Below, piece by piece: positions 1 through 5,115 of a stretch of 8,225 nt of DNA. The stretch's first letter is position 1. Every line of letters starts with the position of its first letter. The stretch is from assembly GCA_002784795.1 (NCBI GenBank), contig PFLZ01000103.1, positions 1-8,225 of the forward strand, in the 5' to 3' direction. This DNA comes from Candidatus Magasanikbacteria bacterium CG_4_10_14_0_8_um_filter_42_12. GTDB taxonomy: Bacteria; Patescibacteriota; Patescibacteriia; Magasanikbacterales; UBA922. Below the pieces are notes generated by a model, which worked only from the letters and a program-made list of their open reading frames with translations, was not told where the DNA came from and did not search any database. The position numbers and the translations under genes were made by a program.

Positions 1-66
1 CGTTTCGCTATCCGCGAAGGTGGTCGTACTGTCGGAGCTGGTGTGGTAACAAAGATTCTTAAGTAA
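1..66 (+). CDS. tuf: Elongation factor Tu, C-terminal end (partial)
   Basis: Reading frame 1 gives 21 residues ending in TAA, RFAIREGGRTVGAG followed by VVTKILK. This is the signature C-terminus of EF-Tu, the end of its third beta-barrel domain. EF-Tu is the GTPase that delivers aminoacyl-tRNA to the ribosomal A site. The start lies outside the window. Bacterial str operons often place tuf directly upstream of rpsJ, which is the order seen here. A strong hairpin terminator begins 7 nt after the stop, so tuf probably ends its own transcript. Confidence 0.96.
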   Translation, partial: RFAIREGGRTVGAGVVTKILK

Positions 67-72
67 TACGTT

Positions 73-122
73 AGGAGGGGGCACGGCCGTGCCCCCTCCT
101 TTCTTTGTTCCGTTCTTTTTTT
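73..122 (+). terminator. Intrinsic terminator after tuf, abutting the rpsJ start
   Basis: Positions 73-100 are a perfect 28-nt palindrome with GC-rich arms AGGAGGGGGCACGG and the complement. It is followed by a pyrimidine- and T-rich tract (101-122) ending in a run of seven T just before the rpsJ ATG at 123. This is a classic Rho-independent terminator shape. The AGGAGG inside the left arm is buried in the stem and lies 45 nt from the next ATG, so it is not a usable ribosome binding site for rpsJ. Confidence 0.88.
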
Positions 123-485
123 ATGACAAGCACTTCAACAACACAACCAAAAGACGATCCGAAAGACGAAACCCCACAGGGGCAAAAATTGCGTATCAAA
201 ATCCGTGCGTACGATAACAAAATTATTGATATCGCGACCAAGACGATTATTGATACTGCAGAACGCAACAGCGCAAAAGTTGTTGGACCTGTACCACTTC
301 CTACTGAGACCGCAAAGTTTAGTGTCAATCGATCTACGTTTGTTCACAAACCTGCACAGGAACAGTATGAAATGCGTACACACAAGCGCCTTATCGATAT
401 CCTCTCACCGTCACCAAAAGCAATTGATGCACTCATGAATCTCAATTTGCCAGCAGGTGTGGATGTAGAGATCAAGATGAGTTAG
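123..485 (+). CDS. rpsJ: 30S ribosomal protein S10 (uS10)
   Basis: The 120-residue product carries the S10 core: [15 protein letters not shown] (22-36), [14 protein letters not shown] (55-68) and the hallmark [13 protein letters not shown] (81-93). S10 binds 16S rRNA in the head of the 30S subunit and, in many bacteria, NusB in antitermination. The family is usually about 102 residues; this one has an extra polar N-terminus of about 20 residues rich in T, D and K. ATG 123 is preferred over the in-frame TTG at 105, which lies inside the T-rich terminator tail. There is no SD; the 5' side is a polypyrimidine run. It is cut off from the other S10-operon genes by a terminator 36 nt after its stop (TAG). 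Confidence 0.96.
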   Translation: MTSTSTTQPKDDPKDETPQGQKLRIKIRAYDNKIIDIATKTIIDTAERNSAKVVGPVPLPTETAKFSVNRSTFVHKPAQEQYEMRTHKRLIDILSPSPKAIDALMNLNLPAGVDVEIKMS

Positions 486-521
486 TTGTGGTCACGAATC
501 ACGTAACACATAACACATAAC

Positions 522-551
522 AAAAAAACAGTCCGAAAGGGCTGTTTTTTT
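522..551 (+). terminator. Intrinsic terminator of rpsJ
   Basis: A 13-bp stem (522-534 with 539-551, including one G-U pair) is capped by a GAAA tetraloop. The outer part is A7 facing T7, so the structure carries T runs on both strands and could act in either direction. It lies 36 nt after the rpsJ stop and should end the rpsJ transcript. Confidence 0.9.
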
Positions 552-576
552 GTTTGTAAGTTTAGTGGTGCAACCT

Positions 577-695
577 CGCAACCCATCCCCAACCCCCTCC
601 CTTAAAAAGGGGAAGGGGCTTTTGTATTATTGTAATATGTTGCAGTACGTTCCTCTTCCCCTAATAAGGGGAGGAGGTCAGGAGGTTGGGTTGCG
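577..695. repeat. 119-bp imperfect inverted repeat, MITE- or REP-like
   Basis: The ends CGCAACCC (577-584) and GGGTTGCG (688-695) are exact inverted repeats. Inside them C-rich arms continue to two smaller palindromes: CCCTCCCTTAAAAAGGGG-like at about 596-618 and CTTCCCCTAATAAGGGGAGG at 655-674. The two halves are diverged copies of one unit facing each other, separated by an AT-rich centre (about 619-650). It lies between two convergent terminators, where insertion would do no harm. There is no coding capacity and no clear target-site duplication. It resembles dispersed palindromic intergenic repeats; mobility is inferred. Confidence 0.7.
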
Positions 696-719
696 TGGCA
701 GTAAACATATACGTTCAAA

Positions 720-748
720 AATAAAAAAATCGACCTCTTCAGTCGATT
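720..748 (-). terminator. Intrinsic terminator of the minus-strand gene
   Basis: Read on the minus strand, AATCGAC (748-742) pairs with GTCGATT (734-728) around a 7-nt loop and is followed by a run of T (729-723) and further T-rich sequence. It lies about 100 nt downstream of the minus-strand stop codon and faces the rpsJ terminator, closing a convergent intergenic region. Confidence 0.85.
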
Positions 749-845
749 CATGTAATAAAAATGAGTTGGAACCGCCGCGAGCTGCGAGCGATCCCAACTG
801 GTGTCGGGGCGGCGTCGCGGCGGGCGGCGGTTCTGTCGTTTGGCG
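749..845 (-). other. GC-rich structured 3' UTR of the minus-strand gene
   Basis: This stretch of about 97 nt between the minus-strand stop and its terminator is far more GC-rich than anything else in the window. It contains a 10-bp inverted repeat, GAACCGCCGC (769-778) with GCGGCGGTTC (824-833), and competing shorter pairings such as AGTTGG (764-769) with CCAACT (794-799). No open frame in it looks real. It may be a stable 3' UTR or the source of a small RNA; which of these is unknown. Confidence 0.5.
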
Positions 846-1091
846 CTACTTCTTGAGCGCTTCGATGGCCGGCTTGATACCTTCCACCACATCAGGGTGG
901 TGTCGCGCGATCGTTTGCAGACGCACGAGTATCATTTGCCGGGTGTTGGGCCTGATGATGCCAGTGGTATCCGCGCTAAGTATTGAGCAGAGGGCTTCAG
1001 CGCGCCCTGCACCTTTCAGGTGGGTCGCTTTGTCATCAAGTTCTATCTGCACTTTTTCGATTTCCCTAAGGACCGTAAGTCCAATGTTCAT
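846..1091 (-). CDS. Unrecognised small helical protein (81 aa) inserted between rpsJ and rplC
   Basis: I do not recognise this protein. The start at 1091 is set by a good SD, GAGGTG, five bases from its GAGG core to the ATG. A consensus promoter lies about 40 bp upstream and an intrinsic terminator downstream, so this is a complete monocistronic unit. The product, MNIGLTVLREIEK to AIEALKK, is charged and looks largely alpha-helical: an amphipathic helix at about 4-22, another at about 28-40 with the only Cys (35), then about 49-65 and 67-81. There is no signal peptide or membrane segment. Codon use differs from the ribosomal neighbours: two AGG, one CGG and one each of CGC, CGT and CGA among six Arg codons, and more GC. 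A longer in-frame reading up to 1181 crosses the promoter and is rejected. Acquired origin is an inference. Confidence 0.75.
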   Translation of the reverse strand: MNIGLTVLREIEKVQIELDDKATHLKGAGRAEALCSILSADTTGIIRPNTRQMILVRLQTIARHHPDVVEGIKPAIEALKK

Positions 1092-1094
1092 GTT

Positions 1095-1100
1095 CACCTC
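1095..1100 (-). promoter_or_regulatory. Shine-Dalgarno site of the minus-strand gene
   Basis: The minus strand reads GAGGTG, then AAC, then ATG. It is fully complementary to the CACCUC of the 16S rRNA 3' end at ideal spacing. It decides the start at 1091. It is the only clear SD in the window; none of the 15 ribosomal-protein genes has one. Confidence 0.8.
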
Positions 1101-1130
1101 AGTGTGTAAGGTAGATCGGGTAATAAATGA

Positions 1131-1159
1131 ATAATATACACCAAAAAAATATTTGTCAA
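1131..1159 (-). promoter_or_regulatory. Sigma70-type promoter of the minus-strand gene
   Basis: On the minus strand a perfect -35 TTGACA (1159-1154) is followed after 17 bp by TATTAT (1136-1131), one mismatch from consensus. Transcription should start near 1124, giving a 5' UTR of about 33 nt that carries the SD. Confidence 0.85.
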
Positions 1160-1193
1160 CAATCCAGCCTGCACGGCGCAATTGACTCTCAGC

Positions 1194-1223
1194 AAAAAAG
1201 AACTAGCCTGTCGGGCATAGTTC
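1194..1223 (-). terminator. Minus-strand intrinsic terminator with no obvious upstream gene
   Basis: Read on the minus strand, GAACTA (1223-1218) pairs with TAGTTC (1205-1200), with an inner three-pair GCC/GGC stem, and is followed by six T (1199-1194). A second small hairpin (CCTATT/AATAGG, 1223-1237) adjoins it. It would stop minus-strand transcription coming from the rplC side before it reaches the promoter of the 81-aa gene. It either insulates that gene or ends an antisense or small RNA from the region 1240-1600. I find no convincing minus-strand promoter there. Confidence 0.6.
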
Positions 1224-1249
1224 CTATTAAAAATAGGGACGGCGACCGA

Positions 1250-1258
1250 TGTGGATAA
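1250..1258 (-). promoter_or_regulatory. Perfect DnaA-box sequence
   Basis: The minus strand reads TTATCCACA, the consensus DnaA box. It lies 27 bp upstream of the -35 of the rplC leader promoter, a place where a bound protein could act as a regulator. There is only one clear copy, so this is not an origin. Function is a guess from the match and position. Confidence 0.35.
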
Positions 1259-1285
1259 CCTCTGAATAATTGCACATATCATCAC

Positions 1286-1314
1286 TTGACAGCCTAGAGA
1301 AAGTAAGATACAAT
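1286..1314 (+). promoter_or_regulatory. Sigma70-type promoter for the rplC operon
   Basis: TTGACA (1286-1291), a 17-bp spacer and TACAAT (1309-1314) make a near-perfect promoter. The start should be near 1321. No gene begins until rplC at 1613, so the transcript has a leader of about 290 nt. It is the only good + strand promoter seen between rpsJ and rplC and so probably drives the ribosomal operon. Confidence 0.85.
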
Positions 1315-1320
1315 TGTGCC

Positions 1321-1612
1321 GCACTCAAGTAATGAATTTCTGTGCACGATAGCTTCCATAGCTGATCAGATAAGATCTGTAGCACGAGTTGCCCTACGCA
1401 TGCTCTTGGTACAAGAAAACATCTGTAGAGGCGCAAAGATATCAGGAGAACTCTATTGAAACATTCCAATTTGTCACAAGCCTTCGTAAGTCCGCCTTGG
1501 GCGGATAATTACACATAAGGCTAGAAGGAAAGGACCCGATGCTCGTCATCGATATCTTTCTTTCTAGTTTTTTGTTACCCCCGACTCAAGAGTTGGGGCA
1601 ATAACTTTCGAT
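1321..1612 (+). promoter_or_regulatory. Long structured leader of the rplC operon
   Basis: No convincing ORF is seen in this 292-nt stretch. Visible helices are: GTGC/GCAC (1342-1345 with 1382-1385) enclosing CAGAT/ATCTG (1367-1371 with 1375-1379); TCTTG/CAAGA (1404-1408 with 1412-1416) inside a loose CTAC/GTAG stem; AGCCTT/AAGGCT (1479-1484 with 1517-1522) around a TCCGCC/GGCGGA hairpin (1491-1505); the terminator-like hairpin at 1521-1567; and an 8-bp hairpin CCCCGACT/AGTTGGGG (1579-1598) 14 nt before the rplC ATG. Autogenous control of S10 operons through leaders is established in E. coli (L4). This leader is unrelated by eye, and its regulator is unknown. Confidence 0.6.
1521..1573 (+). 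terminator. Attenuator-like terminator in the rplC leader
   Basis: CTAGAAGGAAAGG (1521-1533) pairs with 1555-1567 over about 13 bp with two G-U pairs. After a small internal loop CGATG (1537-1541) pairs with CATCG (1547-1551) around CTCGT. Six T follow at once (1568-1573). This is a full intrinsic terminator 40 nt before rplC, downstream of the only promoter found, so it would have to be read through or switched off for the operon to be expressed. Confidence 0.75.
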
Positions 1613-2371
1613 ATGAGATGTATTCTAGGGACAAAAAAATCAATGACACAGATCTTCCGTGAGGACGGTACTGTTGTTCCTGTTACTCGTGTACAGGCAG
1701 GTCCATGTGTTGTGACACAGGTCAAAACTGCAAAACGAGATGGTGTCAGTGCGGTACAAGTTGGATTTGGTTCACAAAAAGCATTCCGACTCACAAAGCC
1801 ACTGAAAGGACATTTGAAAGATATCGACGCTGTACGACATATGCGAGATTTTCGTGCACCTGAGGATCATGGTCTTTCACGAGGTGATAGCTTTACTGTG
1901 AGTATTTTTTCTGCTGGAGATCGCGTTCAGGTTGAAGGTGTATCAAAAGGAAAAGGATTCCAAGGTGTTGTCAAACGACACAAATTTCATGGATCTCCTG
2001 CAAGTCATGGACACAAAGATCAGCTTCGTATGCCTGGATCTATCGGATCAGCAGACCCAGCACGTGTGTTCAAAGGAACACGCATGGGAGGACATATGGG
2101 AGATCAGCAAGTGACGGTAAAGAATTTGGAAATTGTTGCTATTGATGAAGAAAATAATGAACTATTAGTCAAAGGTGCAGTACCAGGTGCGCGAGGTGGC
2201 CTTTTGATGATTTCTACTGAAGATGGAAAGATGGAAGTTTCTCAGGCTCTTGAAGTTCCGGAAGTAGCTGAGGAAACAAAGGAAGAAATGGGAGTAGAAG
2301 CTGTAGAAGAACCAAAGAAAGACGTTGTAACTGAAGATGCTGACGTCGCTCCTGAAGCGCCAACGGCATAA
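1613..2371 (+). CDS. rplC: 50S ribosomal protein L3 (uL3)
   Basis: L3 is one of the first proteins to bind 23S rRNA and reaches toward the peptidyl-transferase centre. The 252-residue product starts with the family pattern MRCILGTKKSMTQIF, has the central GKGFQGVVKRHKFHG (113-127) and PGSIGSADPARVFKG with GTRMGGHMG (141-163), and the C-terminal core ending near GGLLMISTEDG (195-205). The segment aligned with the PrmB-methylated Gln of E. coli L3 (Q150) is one residue shorter and lacks that Gln. The family is about 210 residues; residues 208-252 are an added acidic tail rich in E, V and A. ATG 1613 fits the family start exactly. There is no SD. It is the first gene after the leader. Confidence 0.97.
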   Translation: MRCILGTKKSMTQIFREDGTVVPVTRVQAGPCVVTQVKTAKRDGVSAVQVGFGSQKAFRLTKPLKGHLKDIDAVRHMRDFRAPEDHGLSRGDSFTVSIFSAGDRVQVEGVSKGKGFQGVVKRHKFHGSPASHGHKDQLRMPGSIGSADPARVFKGTRMGGHMGDQQVTVKNLEIVAIDEENNELLVKGAVPGARGGLLMISTEDGKMEVSQALEVPEVAEETKEEMGVEAVEEPKKDVVTEDADVAPEAPTA

Positions 2372-2381
2372 TGTTATCTAT

Positions 2382-3002
2382 ATGAAAGTATCAGTTTACA
2401 ATATACAAGGAAAAAAAGAAAAAGACATGGAATTGAACGATGCAGTCTTTGGTGTACCTGCAAAAGATGCACTCTTGCATCAGGTGTATCATGCACTCGA
2501 GGCAAATGCACGACAACCATGGGCTCATACGAAAACAAAAGATGAAGTTCGTGGTGGTGGAAGAAAGCCTTGGAAACAAAAAGGAACTGGACGTGCACGA
2601 CACGGATCTTCTCGTTCTCCAATTTGGAAAGGCGGAGGAGTTACCTTTGGTCCACGAAATGACCGAAATTTCAAACAACGACTCAACAAAAAAATGCGAC
2701 AAGTGGCAACAAAAATGGCATTGTCAGAAAAAGCAAAAGAAGAACGATTTTTTGTTGTCGATGGTATGGAAGCGTTGAAAAAAACAAAAGATATGGCAGC
2801 CTTGGTCATGGTGCTTCCTCTGAATGGAAAAACAACATTGGTCCTCGGTGGAGAAGGAGAAGATCTAGGATTGGCGGTACGAAATATCCCACAAGTTGAT
2901 TTGCAACGAGCGATTGATATGAATGTGGTAGATCTATTGCACCATCAGTACGTCATTGCAACAAAAAAAGCAATTGAAACTCTTGAATCACGATTGGCAT
3001 AA
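2382..3002 (+). CDS. rplD: 50S ribosomal protein L4 (uL4)
   Basis: The 206-residue product is of normal family length. The extended exit-tunnel loop is intact: HTKTKDEVRGGGRKPWKQKG (49-68), TGRARHGSSRSPIWKGGGV (69-87) and TFGPR. L4 lines the nascent-peptide tunnel with L22 and, in E. coli, represses the S10 operon. Start 2382 gives MKVSVYNIQGKK; the further in-frame upstream reading overlaps rplC and is rejected. It begins 10 nt after the rplC stop with no SD. A four-codon ORF (ATG at 2371) ends in a TGA that overlaps this ATG. Confidence 0.97.
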   Translation: MKVSVYNIQGKKEKDMELNDAVFGVPAKDALLHQVYHALEANARQPWAHTKTKDEVRGGGRKPWKQKGTGRARHGSSRSPIWKGGGVTFGPRNDRNFKQRLNKKMRQVATKMALSEKAKEERFFVVDGMEALKKTKDMAALVMVLPLNGKTTLVLGGEGEDLGLAVRNIPQVDLQRAIDMNVVDLLHHQYVIATKKAIETLESRLA

Positions 3003-3004
3003 GT

Positions 3005-3385
3005 ATGGGAATTTTGAAACGAAACACAACCAACACGGATGAAAAAGAAATGGAGACTGTTTCTCCTAAAAAACCATCCACAATGAGTACTGCTGTGCTA
3101 CCTGCACATAAGCGTATTTTACTTGGGGCACACGTCAGCGAAAAAGCAGCGAGTGTGGAAGCTTCTGGTACCTATACCTTTCGTGTGACAACACAAGCAA
3201 CAAAGGGAGACATTGCGAAGGCAATCCGAACTCATTATGGAGTAATGCCAGTCGCCGTACGCGTGATGAATATCGAAGGAAAGCGTGTTCGATTTGGAAA
3301 ATCTTTGGGAAAACGAAATGATTGGAAAAAAGCCGTTGTGACCCTTCCAGAAGGGAAGCATATTGATATTCACTCTGGTATTTAA
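3005..3385 (+). CDS. rplW: 50S ribosomal protein L23 (uL23)
   Basis: L23 sits at the tunnel exit and docks trigger factor and SRP. The core runs from about residue 36 ([14 protein letters not shown], 36-49) through TYTFRV (56-61), the [16 protein letters not shown] helix (65-80) and [19 protein letters not shown] (92-110). The family is about 95-100 residues; this one is 126, with an extra polar N-terminus of about 35 residues. ATG 3005 is chosen because MGILKRN resembles L23 starts with extensions; a second in-frame ATG at 3083 (residue 27) is possible. The start lies 2 nt after the rplD stop, so translation is probably coupled. Confidence 0.95.
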   Translation: MGILKRNTTNTDEKEMETVSPKKPSTMSTAVLPAHKRILLGAHVSEKAASVEASGTYTFRVTTQATKGDIAKAIRTHYGVMPVAVRVMNIEGKRVRFGKSLGKRNDWKKAVVTLPEGKHIDIHSGI

Positions 3386-3394
3386 TATCCTGCT

Positions 3395-4237
3395 ATGCCG
3401 GTAAAAAAATACAAACCAACAACTCCAGGGCGACGCGGCGCAAGCGTACAAGATTTTTCTGATATCACAAAAAAGCGTCCTGAAAAATCCCTTACAAAAG
3501 TGCTCCAAAAGAAAAGTGGACGAAATAATACAGGGCAAATCACGGTTCGACATCGTGGAGGCGGCGTAAAGCGCCTGTATCGTATGGTCGATTTCAAACG
3601 ATTTACGTTTGATAAGCCAGCTACTGTTGAGGCTGTTGAGTACGACCCAAACCGAAGTGCACGTATCGTCCTCGTACAATTCGAAGATGGTTCAAAAGCA
3701 TATTACATCGCAGCAAAGGGACAAAAAGTAGGCGATGTACTTCTTTCTTCACAACAAAAAATTGAGGCAACGGTTGGAAATCGCATGCCACTTGAACATA
3801 TCCCCGTTGGGTTGTTTGTCTACAATGTAGAGCTTTCACCTATGACTGGCGGATCTATTGTCCGAGGAGCAGGGACGAGTGCACAGCTCCAAACGATAGA
3901 AGGTGGATTTGCACAATTGAAATTTCCTTCTGGTGAAATCCGATTGATCCCAAAAAATGCGCTTGCAACTGTGGGAACCGTAAGCAATTCTGAATACAAT
4001 CTTGTGCGCCTCGGGAAAGCGGGACGTATGCGTATGAAAGGATGGCGCCCAACGGTAAAAGGACGAGCCATGAACCCAGTAGACCATCCACACGGTGGAG
4101 GAGAAGGACGAACGAGTACGGGTCTTAAAGGTGGTCCAAAGACCCCATGGGGAAAGAAAGCAATGGGTGTCAAAACACGAAACAAAAAGAAAGCAAGTAA
4201 CAAATTTATTCTCCATCGCCGTAAAGGCAAAAAATAA
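3395..4237 (+). CDS. rplB: 50S ribosomal protein L2 (uL2)
   Basis: L2 organises 23S rRNA around the peptidyl-transferase centre and contributes to subunit joining. The 280-residue product is full length. It has [18 protein letters not shown] (40-57), the RNA-binding middle ([20 protein letters not shown], 207-226) and [13 protein letters not shown] (227-239). The latter holds H231, matching E. coli His229, long implicated in peptidyl-transferase function. The C-terminus is lysine-rich. The start lies 9 nt after rplW with no SD. Conserved Arg positions in RHRGGG and GGGEGR are encoded by CGA, confirming CGA is arginine here. Confidence 0.98.
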   Translation: MPVKKYKPTTPGRRGASVQDFSDITKKRPEKSLTKVLQKKSGRNNTGQITVRHRGGGVKRLYRMVDFKRFTFDKPATVEAVEYDPNRSARIVLVQFEDGSKAYYIAAKGQKVGDVLLSSQQKIEATVGNRMPLEHIPVGLFVYNVELSPMTGGSIVRGAGTSAQLQTIEGGFAQLKFPSGEIRLIPKNALATVGTVSNSEYNLVRLGKAGRMRMKGWRPTVKGRAMNPVDHPHGGGEGRTSTGLKGGPKTPWGKKAMGVKTRNKKKASNKFILHRRKGKK

Positions 4238-4253
4238 TAATTCAAAGTTCACG

Positions 4254-4307
4254 GTTCAGAGTTCTTGGTTCATAGATAGACATATCTCTAAGCCAAGAAC
4301 TTTGAAC
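4254..4307 (+). other. 15-bp hairpin in the rplB-rpsS gap
   Basis: GTTCAGAGTTCTTGG (4254-4268) pairs with CCAAGAACTTTGAAC (4293-4307) with one G-U pair, around a 24-nt loop. A further TTCAAAGTTC (4241-4250) repeats the same motif directly. There is no T run after it, so it is not a terminator. It fills the 90-nt gap, the largest inside the operon, and ends 20 nt before the rpsS start. It could protect mRNA ends, mark a processing site or be a repeat remnant. Confidence 0.65.
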
Positions 4308-4327
4308 GAAGAACTAAGAAACGTTTT

Positions 4328-4615
4328 ATGTCACGAAGTTTGAAAAAAGGTCCTTACGTTGACCCACGAGTGGTCACAAAGGTCGTGAACGCAAAAAATA
4401 ACAATGATCGCACGCCTATCAAGACGTGGTCACGATCTTGTACTATTACGCCAGACATGGTCGGTGTAAGCTTTGCTGTGCACAATGGTCGGAAATTTAT
4501 CGAGTTTACTGTCGACGAAAATATGGTCGGACACAAACTAGGAGAATTTTCACCAACAAAAACATTCAAAGCGCATAGTGGAAAACTTGCAAAAGAAACA
4601 AAGCCAACAAAATAA
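4328..4615 (+). CDS. rpsS: 30S ribosomal protein S19 (uS19)
   Basis: S19 pairs with S13 in the 30S head near the A-site tRNA. The 95-residue product is of normal length with [13 protein letters not shown] (1-13), [15 protein letters not shown] (33-47), [23 protein letters not shown] (53-75) and [10 protein letters not shown]. There is no SD; the ATG is preceded by AAGAACTAAGAAACG plus TTTT, an exact 15-nt match to the sequence before rplP. The internal promoter for rplV begins one base after its stop codon. Confidence 0.97.
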   Translation: MSRSLKKGPYVDPRVVTKVVNAKNNNDRTPIKTWSRSCTITPDMVGVSFAVHNGRKFIEFTVDENMVGHKLGEFSPTKTFKAHSGKLAKETKPTK

Positions 4616-4644
4616 TTGACAAACAGTAACAAACAGCGTATAGT
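4616..4644 (+). promoter_or_regulatory. Internal sigma70-type promoter before rplV
   Basis: TTGACA (4616-4621), a 17-bp spacer and TATAGT (4639-4644) form a strong promoter in the 50-nt gap between rpsS and rplV. The start would fall near 4651, leaving a 5' UTR of only about 15 nt before the rplV ATG at 4666. It may boost expression of the distal part of the operon. Confidence 0.8.
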
Positions 4645-4665
4645 GCGCCCACCTATTATATACAT

Positions 4666-5094
4666 ATGAAACGGCAAGCAACTGCAAAATTGAACAACCT
4701 CCGTGTTGCACCACGAAAAGTGCGACTGCTTGTTGACCTTATCCGTGGCATGCATGTTGCTGAGGCACTCATGCAGCTCAAATTTTCAAAAAAACACGCT
4801 GCAACATCTGTCATGAAATTGCTCCGAAGCGCTGTTGCAAATGCAGAACACAACGCAGATATCGATATTGATACCCTCATCGTGAAAGAAGCATACGTAG
4901 ATGGTGGTCCAATATTGTATCGATGGATGCCACGAGCATTTGGTCGCGCAGGGAAAATTCGAAAGCGCACCAGTCATATCACGATCGTGCTCGAAGGTGA
5001 TGAAAAAACAAAGAAAGCAGCAAAAGAAAAAAAAGAAACAAAAAAAGAAACCAAGAAGACGAAAGAAAAAAAAGGTACAGAAGAAACAGCATAA
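4666..5094 (+). CDS. rplV: 50S ribosomal protein L22 (uL22)
   Basis: L22 touches all 23S rRNA domains and lines the exit tunnel opposite L4. The core shows LRVAPRKVRLLVDLIRG (12-28), ALMQLKFSKKHAA (34-46), AVANAEHN (56-63) and the tunnel beta-hairpin followed by PRAFGRAGKIRKRTSHITIVL (89-109). The family is about 110 residues; residues 111-142 form an added Lys/Glu-rich tail encoded by long A runs (about 5000-5080). The start lies 50 nt after rpsS and is served by its own promoter. There is no SD. Confidence 0.96.
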   Translation: MKRQATAKLNNLRVAPRKVRLLVDLIRGMHVAEALMQLKFSKKHAATSVMKLLRSAVANAEHNADIDIDTLIVKEAYVDGGPILYRWMPRAFGRAGKIRKRTSHITIVLEGDEKTKKAAKEKKETKKETKKTKEKKGTEETA

Positions 5095-5115
5095 TTCTGA
5101 ATTCAATATTCTGAT

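Noticed and set aside
41..69. TAATAC near the tuf stop as a -10 for rpsJ
   Set aside because: There is no -35 at the right distance, and transcripts would immediately meet the terminator at 73-122.
105..122. TTG at 105 as the rpsJ start
   Set aside because: It lies inside the T-rich tail of the tuf terminator and would add FRSFF-like residues not seen in S10.
550..1134. 194-residue + strand open frame across the interruption
   Set aside because: It runs through the inverted repeat, a terminator and antisense to the 81-aa gene, with no start signal and a biased composition. It is a shadow frame.
846..1181. Longer 111-residue reading of the minus-strand gene
   Set aside because: The extra 30 residues cross the promoter (-10 and -35 at 1131-1159) and the SD; the start at 1091 is far better supported.
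1310..1317. ACAATTGT palindrome over the -10 as an operator
   Set aside because: It is only 8 bp, partly forced by the -10 sequence, with no second copy nearby.
1227..1469. 80-residue minus-strand ORF opposite the rplC leader
   Set aside because: It has no promoter, no SD and a Cys/Leu/Ser-rich composition typical of shadow frames. It overlaps the DnaA box and the + promoter.
1321..1573. The leader as a known ncRNA (tmRNA, RNase P RNA, 6S, SRP RNA) or a tRNA
   Set aside because: I see none of their conserved core motifs, and no cloverleaf with a TTC loop. A leader with attenuator fits better.
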